In this document: positions 1-4,615 of the stretch, piece after piece
Layout: each line of letters begins with the position of its first letter
Position numbering within the stretch: position 1 is the first letter of the stretch
Assembly: GCA_947383275.1 (NCBI GenBank)
Contig: CANDCW010000124.1
Coordinates: 1 to 5,324 of the forward strand
Reading direction: 5' to 3'
Source of the DNA: an uncultured Bacillota bacterium
Lineage (GTDB): Bacteria; Bacillota; Clostridia; Oscillospirales; Oscillospiraceae
DNA length: 5,324 nt
Made by a program: the position numbers and the translations under genes
The notes under the pieces: generated by a model
Told to the model about the DNA's origin: nothing
The model's input: the letters and a program-made list of their open reading frames with translations, nothing else
Databases searched by the model: none

Positions 1-54
1 ACCTGTGACCCCATGCTTGTAAGGCATGTGCTCTACCAGCTGAGCTATGCTCCC
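1..54 (-). tRNA. tRNA-Val (anticodon TAC), 3' part cut off by window edge
   Basis: Read on the minus strand from position 54, the sequence folds as the 5' two thirds of a tRNA. There is a 7-base acceptor strand GGGAGCA, a D arm GCTC...GAGC with the AGCTGGTAGA loop, and an anticodon stem CATGC/GCATG enclosing the loop CTTACAA, which puts TAC at the anticodon (valine, GUA codons and wobble). The variable loop and first T-stem bases follow, then the window ends. The T loop, the 3' acceptor strand and any encoded CCA are therefore not visible. A strong promoter lies upstream at 87-115, so this is probably the first gene of a tRNA unit that continues leftward. Confidence 0.95.
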
Positions 55-86
55 TGATGCGCCGCCTCACTTGCGACGGCTTGATC

Positions 87-115
87 ATTATACTCGACTA
101 TAGCGGACTTGTCAA
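87..115 (-). promoter_or_regulatory. Perfect consensus sigma-A promoter for the tRNA-Val gene
   Basis: On the minus strand the -35 box is TTGACA (110-115) and the -10 box is TATAAT (87-92), separated by exactly 17 bases. Both hexamers match consensus fully. A/T tracts just upstream of the -35 (about 116-150 on the plus strand) resemble an UP element. Transcription should start near position 80, about 25 bases before the mature tRNA 5' end, leaving a short leader to be removed by RNase P. Confidence 0.93.
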
Positions 116-205
116 CAGTAAATTGAGATTTTTTACCGAGAAAATTTTTTTAACTTCCGCCGGAAAAATTGGCGGGGTATACGATGCCTGCTTCCGCCTT
201 GATTC

Positions 206-234
206 TTGACATTTTTATGAATCGATGACATAAT
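206..234 (+). promoter_or_regulatory. Sigma-A promoter of pfkA
   Basis: The -35 box TTGACA (206-211) and -10 box CATAAT (229-234) are spaced by 17 bases. The expected start is near 241, giving a 5' untranslated leader of about 60 bases. The leader holds only a very short inverted repeat (CAGG/CCTG, 249-261), and I see no terminator or riboswitch in it. The promoter is divergent from the tRNA promoter, with about 90 bases between the two -35 boxes. Confidence 0.88.
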
Positions 235-299
235 TTAGATGAATCAGACAGGCGGAACCTGGCTTGCTGGGACCGTACAAATATCGGGAGGTCTGCATT

Positions 300-1310
300 A
301 TGGAAGGGAAAATCAAACGCATTGGCGTGCTGACCAGCGGCGGCGACGCGCCGGGCATGAACGCGGCAGTACGGGCGGTGGTCCGCACTGCCGTGGGCAA
401 GGGCATTGAGTGCGTTGGCATCCGCCGGGGTTGGAATGGCCTGATTAACAGTGATTTTGTCCGGCTGGATGGCAGCAGTGTCAGCCATATCATCAACAAG
501 GGCGGTACCCTGCTCTACACGGCACGCAGCGAGGAGTTCATGGAGGAGGCCGGGCGGGACAAGGCCCTAAACACCTGCCGGCTGCTGGGCTTGGATGGCA
601 TTGTGGCTATCGGCGGCGATGGCACCTTCCGGGGAGCGCTGGCCCTGAGCCGGCAGGCGGCCCAGCGCGGTATGACGTTGCAGGTGGTGGGAATCCCCGC
701 CACCATTGACAACGACATTGGCTGCTCCTACTACACTATTGGTTTTGACACCGCATGCAACACGGCCATTGAGTGCATCGATAAGCTGCGGGATACTATG
801 CAGTCCCATGAGCGCTGCTCGGTGGTGGAGGTTATGGGCCGTCACGCCGGCTATCTGGCCCTGGCAGTGGGAATCGCCGTAGGCGCTACCGCCGTGCTGA
901 TTCCGGAGCGGGAGATGGACTTTGAGCGCGATATTGTAGATAAAATTCGCCGGGCCCGCCTGGCGGGTACTACGCACTACATGGTAGTGGTAGCGGAGGG
1001 GTGCGGAAGCGCCGTGGAGATCGGGGACCGCATTCATGAGGAGCTGGGGATCGACCCCCGGGTTACCGTTCTGGGCCACATTCAGCGGGGCGGCAGCCCC
1101 ACCGTCCAAGATCGGGAGACCGCCAGCCGCATGGGCTATGAGGCGGTTATGGCTCTGCGTGAGGGGAATGAAAACTGCGTCATCTCCGTTCAGGGGGGCT
1201 GTACCGGCCGGATTGAAATGGAGGCCGCCCTGCAGATGACAAAGGCGTTCCACATGGAGCGGTACCATCTGTTGGAGGCCCTGACCAACGGAGGCAGTAT
1301 GCTCCACTAA
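300..1310 (+). CDS. pfkA: 6-phosphofructokinase (PfkA), probably ATP-dependent
   Basis: Cytosolic glycolytic enzyme that phosphorylates fructose 6-phosphate to fructose 1,6-bisphosphate. The 336 residues are slightly longer than the roughly 320 usual for short bacterial PfkA. Visible motifs are LTSGGDAPGMNAAVR near the N-terminus (nucleotide-binding glycines, plus R25 and R29 matching effector-site arginines), GGDG at 105-108, TIDND at 135-139 (catalytic Asp137), MGRHAGYLAL from 179 (R181 at the sugar phosphate) and GHIQRGGSP at 259-267 (H260, R263). GGDG rather than GGDD favours ATP over pyrophosphate as donor. Residue 134, before TIDND, is Ala, where typical ATP enzymes have Gly and PPi enzymes have Lys. 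I start at ATG 300 because GGGAGG (286-291) is well placed for it; the upstream in-frame start at 264 lacks such a site. The gene has its own promoter and terminator, so it is likely monocistronic. Confidence 0.96.
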   Translation: MEGKIKRIGVLTSGGDAPGMNAAVRAVVRTAVGKGIECVGIRRGWNGLINSDFVRLDGSSVSHIINKGGTLLYTARSEEFMEEAGRDKALNTCRLLGLDGIVAIGGDGTFRGALALSRQAAQRGMTLQVVGIPATIDNDIGCSYYTIGFDTACNTAIECIDKLRDTMQSHERCSVVEVMGRHAGYLALAVGIAVGATAVLIPEREMDFERDIVDKIRRARLAGTTHYMVVVAEGCGSAVEIGDRIHEELGIDPRVTVLGHIQRGGSPTVQDRETASRMGYEAVMALREGNENCVISVQGGCTGRIEMEAALQMTKAFHMERYHLLEALTNGGSMLH

Positions 1311-1312
1311 TT

Positions 1313-1347
1313 AAAATGCGCCGGTCAGCTTAGCTGACCGGCCTTTT
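1313..1347. terminator. Bidirectional rho-independent terminator between pfkA and hslO
   Basis: A perfect 10-bp stem, GCCGGTCAGC (1320-1329) with GCTGACCGGC (1333-1342), closes a 3-base loop. On the plus strand it is followed by CTTTT, and on the minus strand by GCATTTTAA. It can therefore end both pfkA and the convergent yerC-hslO operon. The hslO stop codon (1346-1348) sits in the T run itself. Confidence 0.88.
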
Positions 1348-2224
1348 ACATCTCAGCCAGAAGCTGTTCCAGCTCCTCCCGGGAGAAGCGGTACACGCGG
1401 TCGCAGAACTGGCAGGTCAGCTCCGCCTGCCCCTGCTCCGCAATGAGCTCAGACAGCTCCTGCTTCCCCATACTGATCAGCGCCCGGCTGACCCGCTCCC
1501 GGGAACAGTAGCAGCGGTATTCCACCGGGTGCTTTTCCAGGATTTCCAGGCCAAAGCCCTGCAAGACGGCCCGCAGAAGACCCTCTCCGTCCAAGCCTTC
1601 TGCCAAGGCGCGGCTGACGGAACCCATGGACCGGACTCCGGTTTCAATTTTGGCAATCATATCCTCCCCCGCGCCAGGCAGCAGCTGGATCAGGTATCCC
1701 CCCGCAGCGGTGACGGACTGGTCCAGCCCCACCAGAACCCCAAGCGCGCAGGCGGTGGGGATTTGTTCGCTCTCGACAAAGTACATGGCCAAGTCGTCGG
1801 CAATTTCTCCGGAAAACAGGCCGATGGACCCAATATAGGGTTCCTTCAGCCCGATGTCTTTGATGACAGTAAGGGTGCCGTCCAGGCCCACAGCCGCGCC
1901 CACGTCCAATTTGCCGGGGTGCTTTTCCATCAGCTCCACCTGTGGGTTTTGGACGTAGCCGCGCACGTTGCCCTCCCAGTCGGAGACTGCCAGGATGGTT
2001 CCCAGCGGCCCACCCCCCTTAATTTGAAGGGTGAGGGCTCCCCGCTCCTCCTTGAGCATGTCGCCCATCATAGAGGCCCCCAGAAGGGTGCGGCCCAGAG
2101 CCGCAGTTCCCATGGGGAGCAGCTTGTGAATATTCCGGGCCCGTTCCACAATGTCGCGGCCGGTAATGGCGACGGCCTTTACCAGACCGTCGCCCGTGAT
2201 CGCTCTAACAATTTCATTGGTCAT
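1346..2224 (-). CDS. hslO: Hsp33 redox-regulated chaperone (HslO)
   Basis: Cytosolic holdase chaperone that binds unfolding proteins during oxidative stress. At 292 residues it has the usual family length. The N-terminal substrate-binding and dimerisation domain shows family-like stretches such as GRTLLGASMMGDMLK (44-58) and the GGGPLG turn (70-75). The C-terminal redox switch holds the four zinc cysteines as CYC (C238, C240) and CQFC (C271, C274). When the zinc is bound and cysteines reduced the chaperone is off; oxidation releases zinc and activates it. The start ATG (2222-2224) has AAAGGA 10 bases upstream, inside the last codons of the methyltransferase gene, whose stop lies 3 bases away. 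It is the last gene of the yerC-methyltransferase-hslO operon. Confidence 0.96.
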   Translation of the reverse strand: MTNEIVRAITGDGLVKAVAITGRDIVERARNIHKLLPMGTAALGRTLLGASMMGDMLKEERGALTLQIKGGGPLGTILAVSDWEGNVRGYVQNPQVELMEKHPGKLDVGAAVGLDGTLTVIKDIGLKEPYIGSIGLFSGEIADDLAMYFVESEQIPTACALGVLVGLDQSVTAAGGYLIQLLPGAGEDMIAKIETGVRSMGSVSRALAEGLDGEGLLRAVLQGFGLEILEKHPVEYRCYCSRERVSRALISMGKQELSELIAEQGQAELTCQFCDRVYRFSREELEQLLAEM

Positions 2225-2227
2225 AGA

Positions 2228-2980
2228 TTACATGTCCTTTCTCGCGGTAAAAAAGATGCGCTGTTCGCCCGCCCTGGGCGGACGCATGCGCAGCGCTCCA
2301 AAGGCTTTTATGTCCCGGAACCCGGCCTCTCCCAGCATGGCGGTCAGCTCCTCCACGGTGTAGGCCCGCTCCCGGTGGAGCTCCTCCCCCCGATCCCACC
2401 GGCCGGTTTCGCCGTCCAGGCGGAACAGATCCATAAAGTAGGAGCAGATTCGGCTGCGCTTGGAAAATTCCGTCCGCCACACGCAGTAGACATCTTCCGT
2501 TTCATCCAAAAAAACCTGGCCGTCCAAACCCTCCAGCTTTTCCGGAGAGTTGATGTCAAACAAAAACAGCCCGCCTGGCATCAGGAACAGGTGGACCCGC
2601 CCAAAGGCCCTGACCAGCTTTTTGGGGTCGGTGACGTAATTGACACTGTCCAGGCAGCAGATACAAGCGTCAATGGTGCCGTAGAGATCCAGTTTTTCCA
2701 TGGGTTGGCACAGAAAAATAGGCTCAACGGGGGTGATCCCCCGGTTTTTTTCCGCCGCTTCCGCCAACATCTCCGGGGATTGGTCCACACCGATCATCTC
2801 ATAGCCCCGCAGGGCAAGCTCCCGGGTGAGGGAGCCGGTGCCGCAGGCCAGATCCAGAATCGTCCTGCCGGGCAGGGGATTCTTCGCAAAGTGTTTTTCG
2901 ATGTAATCGGCCCAGGCGGGATAGTCCACATCGTAGGTCAGGCGGTCATAACAGCCGGCCAGAATGTCGTAGCTACTCAT
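2228..2980 (-). CDS. Class I SAM-dependent methyltransferase, substrate unknown
   Basis: A 250-residue soluble protein with a Rossmann-type methyltransferase core. SAM-binding motif I is ILDLACGTGSLT (41-52), the acidic residue ending strand 2 is D66 in GVDQSPEML, a motif IV-like strand IDACICCLDSVNYV lies at 103-116, and LMPGGLFLFDIN (133-144) is the typical strand before the C-terminal half. The N-terminus, with YD..AGCYDRLTYDVDY, resembles a widespread Firmicute family with no assigned substrate; nothing here tells whether RNA, protein or a small molecule is methylated. Its ATG overlaps the stop of the upstream yerC-like gene as ATGA, which suggests translational coupling, and hslO starts 3 bases after its stop. 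A cysteine-rich patch (C106, C108, C109) is unusual but has no established meaning. Confidence 0.9.
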   Translation of the reverse strand: MSSYDILAGCYDRLTYDVDYPAWADYIEKHFAKNPLPGRTILDLACGTGSLTRELALRGYEMIGVDQSPEMLAEAAEKNRGITPVEPIFLCQPMEKLDLYGTIDACICCLDSVNYVTDPKKLVRAFGRVHLFLMPGGLFLFDINSPEKLEGLDGQVFLDETEDVYCVWRTEFSKRSRICSYFMDLFRLDGETGRWDRGEELHRERAYTVEELTAMLGEAGFRDIKAFGALRMRPPRAGEQRIFFTARKDM

Positions 2981-3273
2981 GGCTCCTGCTCCCGCAGGCG
3001 GGGAACAATGGTTTTATACCCTCCCGCGCCATAATGAAGGCACCGGTTCACCCGGCTGATGGTAGCGCTGGAGGCCCCCGTCTTTTCCAAGATTTCGCTG
3101 TAAATAAGTCCCTCGTCCAGCAACAGGGCTACATCCATACGCTGGGCCATGGCTTTTAGCTCAGAGACAGTGCATAGGTCTTCTAAAAAATTGCGGCACT
3201 CCTCCTCAGTCTGGATGCTGACGATGGCCCGGTATAGAGCGTCGCTGCTCTGCTTATCCAAAAATTTTGACAT
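2977..3273 (-). CDS. yerC: YerC/YecD family TrpR-like DNA-binding regulator
   Basis: A 98-residue, all-helical protein of the TrpR/YerC/YecD family. The middle part FLEDLCTVSELKAMAQRMDVA (29-49) corresponds to the conserved helices of the TrpR fold, and IYSEILEKTGASSATISRVN (57-76) is the helix-turn-helix, with ASSATISR as recognition helix. Family members are small dimeric repressors; the target and any effector are unknown here, and tryptophan binding should not be assumed. The start ATG (3271-3273) is preceded by an AGG-rich leader (AAAGGCAGGCAGGTC) that can serve as ribosome binding site. It is the first gene of the operon with the methyltransferase and hslO, and its stop overlaps the next start as ATGA. 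It may control its own divergent promoter region, but this is inference. Confidence 0.92.
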   Translation of the reverse strand: MSKFLDKQSSDALYRAIVSIQTEEECRNFLEDLCTVSELKAMAQRMDVALLLDEGLIYSEILEKTGASSATISRVNRCLHYGAGGYKTIVPRLREQEP

Positions 3274-3305
3274 ACTGACCTGCCTGCCTTTCTCTGTTTT
3301 GGTCT

Positions 3306-3334
3306 ATTTTAACACACTGACTTAAAAAAGTAAA
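3306..3334 (-). promoter_or_regulatory. Promoter of the yerC-methyltransferase-hslO operon
   Basis: On the minus strand a -35-like TTTACT (3329-3334, four of six consensus bases) and a -10 TAAAAT (3306-3311, five of six) are spaced by 17 bases. The expected start is near 3299, about 26 bases ahead of the yerC start codon. It is the only good candidate in the short gap between divergent genes. Confidence 0.65.
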
Positions 3335-3336
3335 CT
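3309..3336 (+). promoter_or_regulatory. Possible divergent promoter for the RsiV-like gene
   Basis: On the plus strand TTAACA (3309-3314, five of six against TTGACA) and TAAACT (3331-3336, four of six against TATAAT) are 16 bases apart. It overlaps the minus-strand operon promoter face to face, so the two would compete for polymerase. An inverted repeat AAAGT-AA-ACTTT (3327-3338) lies across both and could be an operator. This is a weak call based on hexamers only. Confidence 0.35.
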
Positions 3337-3390
3337 TTAAAAAGCAAAGAAAAGCACGGATGGCGGGATTGGGCATAGGATGGAGAAACG

Positions 3391-3401
3391 AGGAGAGGGG
3401 G
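3391..3401 (+). promoter_or_regulatory. Purine-rich ribosome binding site that decides the 3410 start
   Basis: The run AGGAGAGGGGG ends 8 bases before ATG 3410 and has strong complementarity to the 16S rRNA tail. It lies downstream of the alternative in-frame ATG 3380, which has only ATAGG directly against it. This favours the shorter 216-residue product over the 226-residue one. Confidence 0.6.
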
Positions 3402-3409
3402 CGCGCCCT

Positions 3410-4060
3410 ATGGAGGTAGAAGTCCGGGTTATTTGGGAGGAGGAACGCCGCAGCCTGACCCTGGAGGGGGAGCCGGTTCTGGAGTATGCCCTGTCCTGGC
3501 CCCGGGTGGAGGGGGCCGGCCTGGGCGGAAAGTGGATCAGCCGGTACTATGTCAGGCTTGCCGGAAACTGGCGGCGCCGCTGGGAACGGGAGGTCTACTG
3601 GCTGGCCTGCCTGGAGCTGGCCGGCCACCGGGAAGCGGCCCGTCCCTTTACCCCCTGGAAAGGGGAGCTGACGGGAGAGACGGTACTGTTGAGGGATGGC
3701 GTTCTCAGCCTGCGCTTCAAGGGCGCCGAGGTCCGTGGGGACGGGCGTCCCGCCCGGGTGCGGTGGGGAGACGTATGGAGCGTCCGGGAGGGCGCCCCAA
3801 AGCCGTTAAAAAGCCTGTTCCGAGGAGAGAAGGGATGGCAGGGAAAGCTGTGGCAGAAGCTGGTCCGGCAGGGAGAGGAGCGGCGCCGGGCAGGGGACTG
3901 CTTCCTAGACGCCGATTGGATCAAGAGGGCGAAGGCCGCCCGCCCTCTCCGGGGCTGGTGCCTGACAGAGGACGGGGTAGAGGTATCCCTGCCTCAATGC
4001 GCCGCTTCCCCGGCAGCGGAGGGGTGCCCGGTGTTTCAGCTGCCGCTAGAGGAGCAATAA
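3410..4060 (+). CDS. Divergent RsiV/DUF3298-like soluble protein of unknown function
   Basis: A 216-residue protein that I do not recognise with certainty, but its layout resembles the DUF3298 domain of RsiV-type proteins. There is a Tyr/Trp-rich helix ISRYYVRLAGNWRRRWEREVYW (about 43-64 in two parts), a strand region around RPFTPWKGELTG (78-89), a GDVW...G.PKPL.SLF segment (120-137), and a C-terminal GWCLTEDGVEVSLPQCAASP with VFQLPL (182-212), which parallels the usual 'fyLT.dGlv.yfq.y.iapya.g...f.iPy' end. The YTGGAH-like signature of the family is not conserved. There is no signal peptide and no membrane segment, so it should be cytoplasmic, whereas RsiV is membrane-anchored and outward-facing. 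I prefer ATG 3410 because GGAGAGGGGG (3392-3401) precedes it; an in-frame ATG at 3380 lacks a good site. It is rich in Arg and Trp. Transcribed divergently from the yerC operon. Confidence 0.72.
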   Translation: MEVEVRVIWEEERRSLTLEGEPVLEYALSWPRVEGAGLGGKWISRYYVRLAGNWRRRWEREVYWLACLELAGHREAARPFTPWKGELTGETVLLRDGVLSLRFKGAEVRGDGRPARVRWGDVWSVREGAPKPLKSLFRGEKGWQGKLWQKLVRQGEERRRAGDCFLDADWIKRAKAARPLRGWCLTEDGVEVSLPQCAASPAAEGCPVFQLPLEEQ

Positions 4061-4122
4061 AAACAGGGCATTTGAAACACCCCGCTTTTTCCAGCCTGCC
4101 AAAAAGCTTCGCCAGTGAAAAA
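4061..4122. other. Start of the non-coding gap after the RsiV-like gene
   Basis: No gene is visible here. TGAAACACC (4073-4081) is an exact inverted copy of GGTGTTTCA (4030-4038) at the end of the RsiV-like gene, which could form a hairpin with a 34-base loop. Open frames crossing the gap on both strands (such as DFVTKSFSLAKLFG on the minus strand) look like by-products of repeat sequence and not like proteins. The gap as a whole (4061-4615) holds inverted repeats, two terminator-like hairpins, two gene remnants and the acetyltransferase terminator. Confidence 0.5.
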
Positions 4123-4139
4123 GACTTCGTAACGAAGTC
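4123..4139. repeat. Perfect 8-bp palindrome GACTTCGT-A-ACGAAGTC
   Basis: Two 8-base arms (4123-4130 and 4132-4139) flank a single A. Just to the left, AAAAAGCTTCG (4101-4111) and AAAAAGACTTCG (4118-4129) form an imperfect direct repeat overlapping the left arm. It lies in the non-coding gap after the RsiV-like gene, directly before a long hairpin. It could be an operator or part of a dispersed intergenic repeat; the sequence alone does not decide. Confidence 0.7.
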
Positions 4140-4144
4140 CGCAA

Positions 4145-4188
4145 AGAAACCCGTCAACCCTTGCAATATCAGGGGTTGGCGGGTTTCT
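4145..4188. terminator. Long hairpin, likely terminator of the RsiV-like gene
   Basis: A 16-bp stem with one G-T pair joins 4145-4160 (AGAAACCCGTCAACCC) to 4173-4188 (GGGTTGGCGGGTTTCT) around a 12-base loop. It is followed by CTCTGTG on the plus strand and TTGCGG on the minus strand; the T-rich part lies mainly within the stem foot on both sides. It is 85 bases after the RsiV-like stop and is probably a bidirectional terminator, though the missing clean T run leaves room for another role. Confidence 0.7.
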
Positions 4189-4215
4189 CTCTGTGATTTC
4201 CCCTTAGGCTTTCCT

Positions 4216-4299
4216 TTACAGATTTAAAATGTCCTTCATGAATTTCTCCATCCAGGCTGCGCTGTCCTACTCCGTGCGCTCAGTGAAGTGGCCGTATTT
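4216..4299 (-). pseudogene. Decayed C-terminal gene fragment, family unknown
   Basis: On the minus strand, a frame reads KYGHFTERTE, then an in-frame TAG (4267-4269), then DSAAWMEKFMKDILNL and a TAA stop (4216-4218). Upstream in the same frame is TGA (4300-4302). The amphipathic, helix-like end reads like a real protein tail rather than random sequence, so I call it a remnant of a lost gene. There is no start codon or ribosome binding site that would express it as a sensible small protein. I cannot name its family. It lies on the same strand and just downstream of the LysR-like remnant, and may belong to the same decayed locus. Confidence 0.35.
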
Positions 4300-4310
4300 T
4301 CAAAAGCAGG

Positions 4311-4338
4311 TCCCGCCGCAACCGGCGGGATTTTCTTT
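4311..4338 (+). terminator. Rho-independent terminator with no obvious gene to serve
   Basis: The stem TCCCGCCG (4311-4318) pairs with CGGCGGGA (4323-4330) around a CAAC loop and is followed by TTTTCTTT. This is a textbook intrinsic terminator on the plus strand. The nearest plus-strand gene ends at 4060 and already has a hairpin at 4145-4188, so this one is either a backup or a leftover from a deleted plus-strand gene. On the minus strand the trailing bases (CCTGCTTTTG) make a poor terminator. Confidence 0.75.
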
Positions 4339-4352
4339 GTGAACGGCAAGCT

Positions 4353-4577
4353 TTAGTTCCTGTCCAGCATTAAATCCTTCACCCACTGAACAAAATCATT
4401 TAAAATTTTCAGCTTTTCACTGTTGGTATGATAAGCCAGGGTTACGACATAGGGGGAGGGATGTCCCTCCAAGGGCTTGGCCACCAGATCCGGATAAAGA
4501 GACAAGATTTTTCCCGCGGAGTAATCGGCAGTCAGACTGTCCGCAAACGGTTGGTTTTTGGCCGCGAAAAGGGGCGC
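4353..4577 (-). pseudogene. C-terminal remnant of a probable LysR-family regulator
   Basis: A 74-codon open stretch on the minus strand runs from just after a TAA at 4578-4580 to a TAA at 4353-4355, with no usable start codon near its beginning. Its residues include LSLYPDLVAKPLEGHP and SPYVVTLAYHTNSEK, then ILNDFVQWVKDL near the end. This pattern (a 'YP.Lv..pLeg.ps..v.laY' strand pair followed by a closing F..W helix) resembles the last third of the effector-binding domain of LysR-type transcriptional regulators, especially clostridial ones. The DNA-binding N-terminus and most of the sensor domain, over 200 residues, are missing. The break is directly at the terminator of the acetyltransferase gene, suggesting that the body of the regulator was replaced there. 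The family assignment is from pattern memory only. Confidence 0.5.
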
Positions 4578-4600
4578 TTACCCTCTGCGGATAAGCGCCC
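4567..4600 (-). terminator. Terminator of the acetyltransferase gene
   Basis: A perfect 9-bp stem pairs GGGCGCTTA (4572-4580) with TAAGCGCCC (4592-4600) around an 11-base loop. Read on the minus strand it is followed by CTTTTC, and it lies 15 bases after the acetyltransferase stop. On the plus strand the following bases are AATAGACT, with no T run, so it works for the minus strand. Confidence 0.75.
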
Positions 4601-4615
4601 AATAGACTAAAATCT

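Noticed and set aside
157..175. Small inverted repeat CCGCC/GGCGG between the tRNA and pfkA promoters, considered as a terminator or operator.
   Set aside because: The stem is only five pairs, there is no T run after it on either strand, and it lies upstream of both promoters.
567..1307. A 246-codon minus-strand open frame antisense to pfkA.
   Set aside because: It is fully inside pfkA, has no recognisable domain, and its length follows from the third-position GC of the real gene.
1529..3034. A 501-codon plus-strand open frame antisense to hslO, the methyltransferase and part of the yerC-like gene.
   Set aside because: It runs across three recognisable minus-strand genes, its translation is low-complexity and rich in His, Gln, Gly and Pro without motifs, and no ribosome site is seen. 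High GC produces such shadows.
3300..3410. Riboswitch or T-box leader upstream of the yerC operon or the RsiV-like gene.
   Set aside because: The gap is too short, and neither leader shows a hairpin series, a T-box sequence or a recognisable aptamer core.
3433..4227. A 264-codon plus-strand open frame overlapping the RsiV-like gene and running into the repeat region.
   Set aside because: Its translation is Gly/Pro/Arg-rich with no fold-like pattern, while the other frame has ordered Trp, Tyr and Leu motifs resembling a known domain and a good ribosome site.
4572..4600. The hairpin beside the acetyltransferase gene, considered as an integron attC site because the gene looks like a cassette.
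   Set aside because: It is a perfect short stem without the core-site sequences (GTTRRRY-type ends) of attC, and the following T run fits a terminator.
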